Assembly: GCA_963693085.1 (NCBI GenBank)
Contig: OY856413.1
Coordinates: 538,302,879-538,366,878, forward strand
Length of the DNA stretch: 64,000 nt
Source: Alisma plantago-aquatica
Taxonomy: Eukaryota; Streptophyta; Magnoliopsida; Alismatales; Alismataceae
Direction of reading: 5' to 3'
In this document: positions 11,931 to 22,952 of the stretch, one piece after another
Position numbering within the stretch: position 1 is the stretch's first letter
How the letters are laid out: every line of letters begins with the position of its first letter
Translations under genes and position numbers: made by a program
The notes under the pieces: model-generated
Told to the model about the DNA's origin: nothing
Database searches by the model: none
What the model saw: the letters and a program-made list of their open reading frames with translations, nothing else

Positions 11931-12463
11931 ATAGTGAAGGTAAAGTAGGAACATGGCCTAGGTGATGACTGAGGTAGCCAGGACTGATAAGTCATGGTAT
12001 TTGCAGGTGATCTGTAGTATGTGAAAGGCCATTATAGCAGATAGCGGGAACTCTATTTCAGGTTGGCCACGGGTGGCAACACAAGGAGGGAGAAGGAGAT
12101 TAAGAGTGTGTCCAAGGTGAGTTGTTGTGGCAACCGCTGTTGGTACCTTGACTCATGACTCATCACAAGGCTAATGCTAGGAAGGAGGGAGATGGGCGAA
12201 GGAGGAAACTGATGGAAGGAGGCAAACTATCTTGCTATTGTGATTTGGAGGTGGGGAAAGAAGAGAAGGTGGGTTTGTAACACTACAGAGCTGAAGGGGT
12301 GACGATCTTGCTATAGGTTGGTGACTTGCAGAACCGTTGACACTTTCCAAAGAAGGCTGTGACACCCTATTGTATGTACGACGGTCTGAGCATGCATGAG
12401 GGAGGGTGACCAGTGGAGTCTAGGTTTAGGGGTTGCGGGTTGAAGAAAAGAAATGAAACAAGA

Positions 12464-12482
12464 AGAGGAGGAGGAGGAGGAG
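12464..12482. repeat. (AGG)n microsatellite
   Basis: Six consecutive trinucleotide units on the plus strand. Confidence 0.9.
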
Positions 12483-12733
12483 TGTGGATGTCGAGGTCAG
12501 ATGTGAGGGTGTCCAGTTGTAGGTCTATCGATCTAGTAGGTTGTTGGGTTTCAAAGGTGCAAGTAGGTCCTCAGGAGGATGGGTTGTAGGTTGTATCAGT
12601 TAATTTGTGTAGGGGTGGTAAATTGTGCAGAGAAGAGAGGAGGTGGACCTACAACCTCTAGGATCGTGAGGCATGCTCTGTTGCGGCGTTGCCTGCCATT
12701 CTGATAGTGGGGGAGGAAGATATGAATTCTGCG

Positions 12734-12752
12734 TGAGAGAGAGAGAGAGAGG
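12734..12752. repeat. (GA)n microsatellite
   Basis: Nine consecutive GA dinucleotides on the plus strand. Confidence 0.9.
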
Positions 12753-12960
12753 AAAGCATGGTGGCGAAGGTTCGTCAAAGCCTAAGGGAAACAAAGGGGA
12801 TTAAAAAGGGAAGAGGCGGGAAAGAAACAGAGGAGGAGGGGGAGAACTGGTCGTCCGTGCAGCTGTTGCGAGAGGAAGAGAAGACACAATCACACCAGGT
12901 TATTATTCGGGTGACCGATGGCAAAGAAATATAATTATAAAATTTATCCAACAACCACAA

Positions 12961-14269
12961 CTTATTGGAAACATGTCTTTCTAATTTAATTGAATTAGTT
13001 TGAAATTTTGCATGGGATCTACTAAAGGTGTGATGAACATGATTCTCAAATAAATTTTACCTTCTGAGGTCAATGGGTGTGCAATTCAATTAATTGTATG
13101 TTGGGAGTTTATTTATGGTATTCATTACTTTCTTCACCCAATTATATTATTGAAAATTGTATTTTTCTAATTTCTCGACTAGTGTACTAAGGAGACTTAT
13201 ATAAAGTCAACTTAGGGATAAGATCAAAAATTGATATAGCTGTGACTAATCACTATGTTGTTGATGTTAACTATTTCATCTACTCTAAGACATCAAATAA
13301 AGATTTTAACCCTTATCACATGATGTCATATGTACCCAATATCATTGTTAATAAAAATCATATGAAAAAGGAAGAGATAAGTTTAAGGTCAAGGTTTGGA
13401 TATGTTACAATGACCCTTTACGGCAATAGTGTTGTTGCAGTTGGCTGGGATTAAATATCCATGTTGGTTTGTTCCAACGGCGGCAATTGACATAACCGCA
13501 AGATAACCGTTGTCATTAGATCTATTCATTGGCTACGTACTCGGCATGAAGAAGAAAAAGGCCTAGGAAAAAAAAGAGAAGAAAGGACAAAATGTAAGGA
13601 GGGTGATCACTACTTTGATTCTCTTTTTCGGCCTACATCCATCCAGTACTCCACCGCAGTCTAATTCTTGTTCCATCGGGTATTCTCTAGAATGAGGCTT
13701 TTTAGTGTAGTGACGTAGTGACTTGACAAAATTTGTCTTTCTCTCTTTTACTCTATATTCCTCAAATTTTGAATCAAAATTTTAAATAAACTTTGTACCC
13801 TATTGATTAATGGATTTCTCCGTCGGAGTTTAACCATGTTATTTTTCTCTCACATTGTTGATGTTTTCCACATAAAACTTGATATTCTCTGCGGCTAATT
13901 GCATGTGTTTATTTTTTATTTGCTACATGTATATTGTCCGTTATGTTATGTTGTTGTGATGTGCTATAATACAGATCCACACATGTAAGTGCTTCCGCTA
14001 TTATTTAAGTTGACCGTCAATTCTTTCAACGATAACCATGTGATATTGGAAGAGAGAAAATGGACAAAATGGAGAGTTGACTTTGCCAATGTGGAGATAG
14101 CGTGGGATAGTAGGTTTTTTGGTATTTTGATCGATTTTTATAAGGCATTACACAATAACGTCAAAAGTTAAGAGGAATCGATTTTAGGAAGATATTTTTT
14201 ACATACCCACCCAGGTGCTCAATTAATTAGGATTCAATTAGAAGTCCCTCTTTTATATATATAAATATA
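12961..14269. other. Intergenic DNA; right end is probably the original FAO promoter
   Basis: No coding signal. A small inverted motif lies at about 13477-13517 (CAACGGCGG ... CCGTTG), possibly a transposon remnant. The last 19 bases (14251-14269) are a TATATATATAAATATA-type stretch. Because the Helitron from 14270 to 19440 is an insertion, these bases originally lay about 65 bp before the FAO start codon. Confidence 0.5.
14252..14269 (+). promoter_or_regulatory. TATA-like stretch, probable ancestral FAO core promoter
   Basis: TTTATATATATAAATATA ends at the A of the A/T Helitron insertion site. With the Helitron removed it would sit about 65-85 bp upstream of the FAO ATG, a normal distance for a plant TATA box with a short leader. 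Its promoter role is inferred from position only. Confidence 0.45.
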
Positions 14270-14459
14270 TCTATACTACTATAAAAAGAAGGAGTTTGTT
14301 CTATTAATTACAAGTATGCCATTGTGAAAGTTTTAATCAATCAGAATCAAGTATTTCAAAAAGGAGCACTCTCCTTAACCCTCTCTCCTCTCACGATTTT
14401 CTGACTTTTTTCTCATTTTTTGGATTTTATCTCACATCTTTCTTCCACCGTCAGACCCC

Positions 14460-15520
14460 CACGTTTTGCTTATTCTTAACTGCTCAACGCAATCAATCTA
14501 TTTCTCTCCAATCATGGTGACTCAAATACTGCAAGAACACAATCTTTCGTTGTCCCACTACTGCCACCACCGGCCGCCCTCCTTGTTCCACTACCACGCT
14601 CTCTCTACCTTCCCTCATATGGCAATGCTCATATTCTCAACCTGCTCAAGTCCTTCCGGATTGAGATCTCTATGCTTGCAGCACAAAGTACCAAGCATAC
14701 CAATTTCTTTTCAGGAGAGCAAAGAGAATTAAACCTAGCCGATGTGAAAGAAGACTATACTTTGTTCTTGCTAGAGGCGTTATATACAACTAAGCAGAGG
14801 GACCAGCAGAACAGTCGTCCATCTCTTGCGTACATAGAGACATGACTGAAGTGATCAGAGATATTGTTCAAAATGTTTTCATCAAGTAAGCTCTTTTATT
14901 TGATTCAAAGATACTTCTCATATGAGCTTTCTCAAGATATCAAAGTTGTTCCCATTACAGTAAGAAGTTCTCTGAACAGCCACCAAGAAACAGACTACAC
15001 AAGTTGAAGACATACTACATCGGCAAAGTTTTACCAAGTATTGGATGATTCAAAAACTTTTTTTATCAAGATGTCAAAGGTTTTCCCGTAAGTAATCCTC
15101 AAGATGTCATTTTTATTTGATATAGTGCTACTTCCCGTACAGGATTCGGTTGCAGATCAATCGTCCATCTCTTGTGTCATATATAACTTACGCAACTTGT
15201 CCGGAAAATACCGGAAGTCAAGTTACTCCACACTGTAAGTGTGGAAGTAGATTTCCCTGAATTTCCTTAGACTTCCAAGATTAGAAATTAGGTTCCGTTT
15301 TGGACTTCCGTTGGAACCCATCTGGAAAACAACTTCCACTCGGTCGCAACTATTCTTTCCTTACTTCTTCTCTCCCATCAAGTGGCGGCGGCGCCGGCTA
15401 TCGCCATTCTCTCTCATCAAGCAGCTACAGCGGCTACATGAGACGAACGAGCGAAAGAAGGGGCAGCAAGCAGATCGGATGCGGCAACTACACATGACGA
15501 TAGAATGACAGAAAGGCAGA
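14460..15520 (+). other. Possible captured gene fragments inside Helitron
   Basis: Two stretches, 14460-14760 and 15290-15510, are GC-richer than the rest of the Helitron and look like leader or exon fragments, with CT-rich leader-like sequence and short open frames of 88 and 65 aa. I do not recognise the proteins. Gene-fragment capture is typical of plant Helitrons, but here it is inferred from composition only. Confidence 0.35.
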
Positions 15521-16510
15521 TCGGTTTAGAGATACATTAGTTTAAACTCCTTTGCTTCCCACTTTGTCATCCGATTTGTGACTAGGAACGGAAGCCTCAG
15601 CTCATGCAAATATCATATTCAACGGAAGCAGTATGATCTTACTGGTCAATACGTATAGTTAATTGCGAGGAGTTATACTTTACAATTGAAACCCACGGTT
15701 GACATTGATAATTTGATGACGGAAGATCAATTTACACACACAAGGTACCCATTGGGCATTCATCATCTATAGATATTTGTTGGATTCTTTATCTATTCGT
15801 GAACGCCAATTTTTTGAAACTAAAATTTCCCAACCAATCATCCAGAACTCAGTTTTTTGGAACTCAATTTCAGTTCCAGGAAAATGAGTTCCCAAAAAAA
15901 TAAAATTATATGAAACCAATCGGAGCCTATGAACTATCTCAAGATGTCAAAGTTGTTCCTGATACAATAAGTTATCCTCCGATCCGCCATCAACAACAAT
16001 GTTCAGTTTTCTTGTTGTCTTATGGGGTAAAAGAAACATCATATACAGCTCTGAAAAAAGCAATCCACATTTCTTGTCCTGGTCTGTCTTGCTTATTACT
16101 CATTGAAATATGTTAATGTATACTTTTGTACTAAATATTTTGCTTCTTCATGACATATTATCTATTTTATATTGAGGTGTTTGAGGGGGGAACAAAGGAT
16201 TTATATTTTGCAAGAACAAATGATAAAATAATGATGTTGTTTTCATCACAACATCTATCCAAGTCATGTTGACTTGCAAACGTTAGTTTACTAGCTTAAG
16301 CGAAAAATGACATTAATTTTCTTGATGTATTTGTTAATTGTGGTTTATATATTCTTGAACCTATTGGGAACTGTATGCTCTCATGTTCTATGCCTTTTTC
16401 CTACAATATTTAAATTACACTTCACTTGCAGGAATCAATGAGCACGCAGTTGTGAAGTCAAGTTGACATTTTGGGCCCACGGATCAGTGGTTGGTGGGAT
16501 TTTTCACCGA

Positions 16511-18235
16511 ACATGAGAATTACTAGAAGATTCTCATTAGCCTATAGGTCAGTAGAATTTATTTCTTTCTTCTAGGATAATATTTATAATAAATACAAAA
16601 GTTCAACTTAGAATTTCTTTACCGCTGTCATCATATAGTATTTAAATAATAACAACAAGATGCTCAAAATGATCAATAATTTTTGTTTCCTAATAATCCA
16701 TTATTCTCTAGAGTGAGATTGATGAAAGTACAACATTTCAAACAACATTTTTACTAATAAATGAAAAATTCATTTCCATTATAGAACACATAACATTTAA
16801 TGCTTCGTCATCCATAATGGATTGACAAAGTATAAATTTTTTATCCACAATAAATGTATTTTCATAATTTTTTTACATTCATTATAAGTTTTTTAAGATA
16901 GACTCCCTTCTTTATTTTATTGAATATCAGGAAGATACTCCACATACCATACCTCTTTTAGATGAATTTGTTCTATGTCTCCTTTGACCACCAATGTTAT
17001 TTTCTTTTACAAGTTCATTATTCTAACTTTCCCTTCATTCTTAGAAGTTTTGTCTTTCTATCAGATTCATTATTAATATAAAGAGAATGATAACTCAGAC
17101 ATAATATTAAATGGTCCATAACAGATTCACAAGAGAATTGGGAAAATAGTTTTTATATAGGAATTTTTCGTTCCACTTAATTGGCTATTTATAAAGGGTG
17201 TAAACATTTGACTATTTACTATAATGGCATTCCAAATTTTTTATTAAAAAATGTTTTGAAAAATTATATTACAACATTTCCAAAAAAAATGGAATTCTCC
17301 TTCACTTCTTATCTATCTCTCTCTCTTATTGTACTTTCACTCATTTATTTTATTACTTTAAAATATAATATATCCTCCCACATTTACCTTTAGAAAGTGA
17401 TGCCCCCGTCGAATTTTCATGTTAAATAGTGACACTTATTACATAAAACTCTAAACAATACAGACCAGTCCACCTTTTTCTCATTTTTATTTTTCCTTAA
17501 AGAATGAAAATATATCATTTTCTCTATCTTCGATCATCTCAGTATCTTGGGTTCTTACTTACAATAATGACATTTCTATATGCTCTTGAATATAATTTAG
17601 AAAGGGTGTAAACATTTGACTATGTACTACAATGTCATTTCTATTTTTTTATAAAAAATATTTTATACAATTATTTTACAACATTTCCAAAAAATGTCTA
17701 CTTTTTAATTGCATATGTCCCTCTCTTATCGTGTTTTCAATCATGGTCTTTTATTAGTTTAACAAATTCTAAATCATCCCACGTTTACCTCTAGAAAGTG
17801 ATGACCCAAATAAATTTTCATGTTTAATAGTCACACTTATTACATGAGAATTACTGGAAGATTCTCATTAGCCTCTAGGTCAGTAGAATTTCTTCTTTCT
17901 TCTAGGATAATATTTATAATATTTTATAATACACAAATTCAACTTGGATTTTTTTTACCGCTGTCATCATATAGTATGTAAAATAACAACAAGATGCTCA
18001 AAATGATCAATATTTTTTGTTTCCTAATAATCCATTATTCTCTAAAGTGTAATTGATAAAAGTACAAAATTTGGAACACCATTTTACTAATAAATAAAAA
18101 AATGATTTTCATTTTAGAATATATAACAACATTTAAAGCTTCACCGTCCATAATGGATTGACACTGTATAATTTTTTTATCCAATATAAAGATAGTTTCA
18201 TAATTTTTTTACATTCATTGTAATTTTTAACTTTA
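16511..18235 (+). repeat. Tandem duplication within Helitron (period about 1.33 kb)
   Basis: Sequence starting CATGAGAATTACTAGAAG at 16511 recurs at about 17842 with few changes. Both copies continue through TCTTCTAGGATAATATTT and AACAACAAGATGCTCAAAAT (16649 and 17983). Nested inside, a segment from about 17190 to 17447 (GGGTGTAAACATTTGACTA) recurs at about 17600-17846. The second large copy is incomplete, running to about 18235. Confidence 0.8.
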
Positions 18236-19410
18236 CAACAGAAAATATCTCAAGTTACTCTGACATTCAATACTATGACAAAATTATTACTTCTAATAGT
18301 TATAATATGTATAATATAACAGAATCCAAAACACTTCATATACAACTCTGAATACAAGTACGCTATATAATCTGGTAGAATGCAATTTATTCTGAAATCT
18401 TCTATATATGCATTAAAATAAATGATAAAATAGTTATTATAATGACTAAAAGAAACAATAATACACACAATACATTATTGTAAACAATTTGAATCTATGA
18501 AAAGATCATGAAGAAACGAAGAAGGAAAATGAAGATCTTCATTATGCGGCTATTTTTTCTCTTTTCGTAATTATATTTGTGTTTCTTTATCTTTATTATC
18601 TCTTTTCCAAACTCAGTTAGTTTATAACTATGTATCAAGTCACTCATTGAATATTTCAGAAAGAATTATAATGATTAAAAATAAAACAATACATGTGATT
18701 ACATTTATGTTTAGTTTGAACAAAAAAATGAAAGACAGTTACAAAATATGAACACTATGATTCTTTATTACAAATAAGGTTATTTAACTTTATACTCATT
18801 TGATCAATGAAATATAGCAAATAGTCCACTTAGATCATTTTTTGTCCAAGAAATATATTCCTATATATGAACATATGTATCTGTATTGAGGGTCTTCAGT
18901 AGTTTACAGCGGCAATTGATTTTTTTTTAATTGACAAGTATTGGCAGACATTTCATGTCTCATGCATAATAAACGTACTTTCATGATAAACATAATTTAT
19001 ACCATATTTATTTTAAAATTTAAAAGATAAGTACACCTCATTACGATTGTTATGTTAATGAGCATCAATGTTTGGGATGGAAAATATATTATCTAAATAT
19101 TTTTATTAATATATATTATTTACCATATACAATTTTTTTATTAAAATAGAATTTACATATGTTAAAATTCACAAGTGTTAAACTATATACCACTTTTGTC
19201 ATTTTCATTAGATTCGTGCCAACACAATGCCTTCACACAATAATGTTATATGACCAAAGAATCTCATCTTAAATTATTGACTATTTATATTTTAGACTAA
19301 CAATACTTTAATTTTTCAAATATATTTCAAGAATTGAATAATAGATTTAGTTGATGTTTCAATTTAGTTGTAAAAGTTATCTATTAGAAACTCAACTAAT
19401 TTAGTTTGAG

Positions 19411-19440
19411 ACGCGCGACGCGCATAGGCACGTGTGCTAG
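19411..19440 (+). other. Helitron 3' terminal palindrome and CTAG end
   Basis: ACGCGCGACGCGC can pair GCGC with GCGC. It is followed by GCACGTGTGC and the terminal CTAG, the usual Helitron termination signal. Confidence 0.85.
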
Positions 19441-19505
19441 TATACAAATATAAGCCAGTTAGGATTCAATCAGAAACCGCAGCATTTCTATCGACCCCTC
19501 GCGAA

Positions 19506-22182
19506 ATGGACGACCGGTGGTCCGCTGGGCAGCAGACCGGCGGGGACGCTACAGCGCACGATCATGAGGTGAAGATCACGGTGGAGGAAGTCACTTCCTT
19601 CAGAGCTTCCACTCGCATGCAACAAGAAGGCCCAAAGCCGACGGTCAGTCATATGCTATCGACGCGGGCGATGGAATCGCTGGTAGCTGTCGCCGACACC
19701 TTCCTGCCGTCCTTGGACGCCCCAGCTGGGTGCCGCGACGAGTCGGTCGCTTCCTTCTACGCCACCTCCGCGTCCATGCTCGGTGTCCACGAGGCGGTAA
19801 GTTGTTAGCTAGGGTTCATAAGATCCATGCACCTCGCGTATCAGTAACTAAATTTTTGAACCCGCTCGCTCAGGCCGCGGTGTACTTCTCCGGTAGGTTG
19901 CAGCACCCACTCCGTCCCCTGGTGTCGGTGGCGTTGTGGTTTATGTCAACGTGGTACGGTACTTTTGCCATCTTCGGCTGGAAGACCCTTTCGCCGGAGT
20001 TCCCATACTTCCGGAGCTTCCGGCAAGTGGAGCCTAGGCAGCGTCGGGAGCAGCTGCTGCTCAGATTGTCCCGCAGCCGCATCTGGACCTTTCGAGCTCT
20101 GTTCCGATCACTCAAGATCCTCGTCCTCTACATGTACTTCACAGAGGTAACTGATACGTGATCAGTATTGGCTTTGAATCTAGAGATTGCACATCCATGT
20201 TTATTATTTCCAGCACGCTGTGATCCATTGATTACCTGCAACAGGTAGACGAGAAGAGCCAGAACCCAACTTGGAAGGCGCTCGGCTACTGCGGGCCGGA
20301 TCCGGAGCACTTTGCGGAAGGAGAAATAAAACAGAATCCAGAAGGAGAAATGAAAGAATCCCATGAGAAATCATCCAGGCCTCATGAGGAAGAAGATGAC
20401 AAGGCCCGCTACGGCCCGCTATACCCATCTCTGATCCACCTGAATCGTCCCGAGAGTGTAGTCGCCGAGGACCTTACCCGTACTGCGGGTATCACGTTCT
20501 CATCCGCCGCCGTGATGGACAGTCCACAACTCCAAGATAAGAGAGCCAGCACCCATAGACAGCTTCCGATCATCAGGTGTGACGCGGTCGTAGTTGGTTC
20601 GGGTGCTGGGGGCGGGGTGGTTGCCGGCGTCCTGGCATCCGCCGGGTACAAGGTACTGGTCCTAGAGAAGGGCGGGTACCACGCCCGGCGTAGCCTCACC
20701 CTGCTGGAGCGCGATGCACTAGAGTCTATGTACGAGGCTAGCGGTGTCCTGTCGTCCTATGACGGCAGCGTATCGTTTGTAGCAGGCGCGACGGTCGGTG
20801 GGGGAACGGCCGTGAACTGGTCGGGATCTATCAGACCGCCGGAGTCAGTGTTGCAGGAGTGGTCAGGCCAGAAAGGACTTAGCTTGTTTGGAAATGAGGC
20901 TTTCCGCAAGGCTCTGGATGCTGTGTGCGGTCGCATGGGGGTGCAGGATGCGGTGGCGGAGCACGGGTTCGGAGGGGAGGTGATAAGGTTGGGGTGCGAG
21001 AAGCTCGGGTGGCCCGTCAGGGATGTGCCGAGGAACGCACCGCCCGAGCATGATTGTGGGTGGTGCGGCTTCGGGTGTAAGAACGGGATGAAGAAAGGGA
21101 CGGCGGAGACGTGGCTTGTTGATGCCGTAGAGTCCGGGAACGCCGCGGTGCTGCCCGGCTGCAGGGCAGTCAGGGTATTGCTGGAGAAAGGTAAGGGTAG
21201 GAGGAAGACTGCCAGAGGGGTGGAGTTTGAGTATGTAGGTGATGATGGTATCATGCGGAGGAGGTTCATGGTGGAGGCGACCGTGACAATTGTGGCCTGC
21301 GGTGCTCTGAACACCCCGACTCTGCTGCGGCGGAGTGGGCTAAGGAACCGGCACATCGGGCGCAATCTTCGCATCCACCCGGGCATCTTGGTTTGGGGCA
21401 CGTTCGCCCGAGAGGAGCAGGCACATAACACCACAACGCGTCTGGGACCTTTGACGAACAAGAACTGCTACTCCGGCGGGATCATGACGGCAATGTCGAC
21501 AATCACGAGCAACTTCGACACAACCGGATACGGGACCCTGATAGAGACTCCTGTGCTGCACCCGGGGATGTTCGCCGCCATCACGCCTTGGGTTTCCGCC
21601 GCCGACTTCAAACTCCGAATGACGAAGTATTCCCGAACGGCGCACGTTTTAGCTCTGGGGCGGGACAGGGGACCCGGTGGGACTATTGACTTCCCAAGTG
21701 GGGCGATAAACTATAAACTCTGCCCAGACGACGCGGAGAGCCTCCGGGCAGGACTCGAGGCGGCGATGAGGATCCTGGTTGCGGCTGGGGCGGCGGAGAT
21801 CGGGACGCAGCAAGAAGAAGGGCGGTGGTTGGACGTGAGGGCCGCCAGGGAGTCCGATGTGGAGCAGTTCCTGCAGGAAGAAAGCAGGAGGTCTGTGAGT
21901 AAGAAGGGACCAGGGTTGCCGCCGATTTGCTCCGCCCACCAGATGGGAACGTGCCGGATGGGGGCGTCGGTGTCGGAGGGTGCTGTGGATGAGCGAGGGG
22001 AGACCTGGGAAGCCGAAGGGCTATTCGTCGCTGACGCCAGTCTGCTCCCCACGGCTGTTGGGGTGAATCCCATGGTCACCATCATGGCCACGGCTTACTG
22101 CACCGCCCAGGCTGTCAAGGAAAGGCTCCACCGCCGGCTCAGGGGGGACGAGGAAGCCAATGACTTTGGCGAAAGAACTTAA
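19506..22182 (+). CDS. FAO: Long-chain fatty alcohol oxidase (FAO), GMC oxidoreductase, 3 exons
   Basis: Predicted join 19506-19796, 19874-20146, 20245-22182, giving 833 aa. All junctions are GT-AG and phase 0, and the reading frame is intact. The enzyme is expected to oxidise long-chain fatty alcohols to aldehydes with O2, giving H2O2, in omega-oxidation or wax alcohol breakdown, at a membrane. Evidence: FAD-binding GSGAGGG at residues 306-312 with acceptor Glu329; GMC signature AGATVGGGTAVNWSG from 368; the FAO-specific Cys-rich CGWCGFGCKNGMKKG from about 459; second GMC signature GALNTP at 541-546; SAHQMGTCRMG at 751-761 with catalytic His753; VNPM with Asn796. Hydrophobic segments at about 113-132 and 172-187 are the usual FAO membrane anchors. 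Family members are usually nearer 750 aa; the extra length is in the acidic linker before the FAD domain and the N-terminus. The ATG at 19506 is the first in frame; upstream lies the Helitron end. GC-rich codons contrast with all surroundings. Confidence 0.93.
19797..19873 (+). other. FAO intron 1
   Basis: 77 bp, donor GCG|GTAAGT and acceptor CTCAG|GCC, phase 0. An in-frame TAG just after the donor requires removal of the intron, and the flanking peptides VHEA / AVYFSGR fit the FAO family. Confidence 0.85.
20147..20244 (+). other. FAO intron 2
   Basis: 98 bp, donor GAG|GTAACT and acceptor CAACAG|GTA, phase 0. Splicing joins MYFTE to VDEKSQNPTWKALGYCGPDP, a conserved FAO segment. Confidence 0.88.
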
Positions 22183-22379
22183 TGCGTCTTAGATTAGCTT
22201 GGAGTTCAGATTTTTTAATTCCAAAATGGGAAAAGAGTATTATATACCTTCATTATTTCTGTACACGTGCTGGTTTGATTTAAAGGAAAATGCTACAGCG
22301 ACGAGAATCGGGACCAGAAACGGGATGCATTTTGTTTGCTAGCCTCACAATCATCCTATGTAACCTATAAACCTAAGTT
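22183..22379 (+). other. FAO 3' flank and probable UTR
   Basis: AT-rich sequence after the TAA stop with no further ORF. No single polyadenylation signal stands out. Transposon-related sequence begins at about 22380. Confidence 0.4.
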
Positions 22380-22952
22380 TGTTTAGATTCTAATTGAACA
22401 ATACTTAAATCCTAATCCAATTGAGCCTTGTATAGTAAGAGATGTTAAAGACTAGTTCCCCAATACAACCTAGCATATCTATGGTCAGTTAATAGTTTAG
22501 GATAATTCATTAGACTCTAGCTTGTTGTTTGATTTGGTAATCTAAATAAAATCATAATGTTCACATGTCACCACCAAACTAATTGATAAGTGCATCCCCT
22601 AAACAGCCCACATTTCCCTTAATTGATTTAAAATCCTAATTTCCATTTTACTTAGCTAGTGATTAGCTTAGTTAGCTATTTTCTTGCTTAGTTGGCTTCT
22701 TACTTTGTTCTTGCTATTTTAGGTCTTTACTTGCTCTTTTGCCATGTTTGCTAGCTTAGTGTAGTGTAGACCTTTCCTTGTCTGCCTTAACATAGATTGC
22801 TCTTTTCTTGCCTTGTCTTGTCTTTTCTTGCTTAGTAGAATTAATTGCCAAGGGTTAACTTAGGTTTTAATCTTATTTGTCTTCCTTTAATTGCTTTCTT
22901 TTTCAACTTAGTGTAATAAATCAAAATAACCTTCAAACCCTTAACCCTAGTG
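22380..22952 (-). repeat. Left arm of inverted LTR-related repeat (with 59095-59215)
   Basis: The reverse complement of this stretch resembles 59640-60150. For example, AGATTACCAAATCAAACAAC on the minus strand corresponds to AGATTACCAAACCAAACAAC at about 60109. The left arm continues on the other side of the big insertion at 59095-59215. It looks like a fragment of the Athila-type LTR in reverse orientation. Identity is moderate, so it is old. Confidence 0.6.
22948..22952. repeat. Target site duplication CCTAG (partner 59095-59099)
   Basis: Identical 5-mers flank the split LTR 36 kb apart, fixing the outermost insertion of the nest. Confidence 0.8.

Larger units (their letters stand above)
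11931..12960. other. Purine-rich low-complexity region, no supported gene
   Basis: The plus strand is rich in G and A. It contains an AGG-type microsatellite at 12464-12482 and a GA microsatellite at 12734-12752. Minus-strand open stretches here (60-64 aa, Pro/Ser/Leu-rich) are what such composition produces by chance. There is no start, splice or domain support. Confidence 0.5.
14270..19440 (+). mobile_element. Non-autonomous Helitron, 5.17 kb
   Basis: The 5' end TCTATACTACTATAAAAAG follows an A at 14269. The 3' end is a GC-rich palindromic block (ACGCGCGACGCGC at 19411-19423) then CTAG at 19437-19440, followed by T at 19441. Helitrons start TC, end CTRR after a hairpin and insert between A and T without target duplication; all four conditions hold. 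No Rep/helicase ORF is present (nothing above about 90 aa), so it would depend on a helper. The interior holds internal duplications and a GC-richer segment that may be captured gene sequence. Confidence 0.85.

Noticed and set aside
12177..12960. Pro/Ser/Leu-rich minus-strand frames of 60-64 aa
   Set aside because: Expected from purine-biased plus-strand composition and microsatellites; no start context, motif or splice support.
13477..13517. CAACGGCGG ... CCGTTG inverted motif as a MITE
   Set aside because: Too short, no paired termini or target duplication could be identified.
17181..17393. 70-aa hydrophobic frame in the Helitron
   Set aside because: Produced by T-rich sequence; the duplicated copy at about 17600 does not preserve the frame.
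20757..21461. 234-aa minus-strand open frame inside the FAO gene
   Set aside because: Shadow of GC-rich FAO exon 3; the plus strand carries a complete enzyme with all motifs, the minus frame has none.
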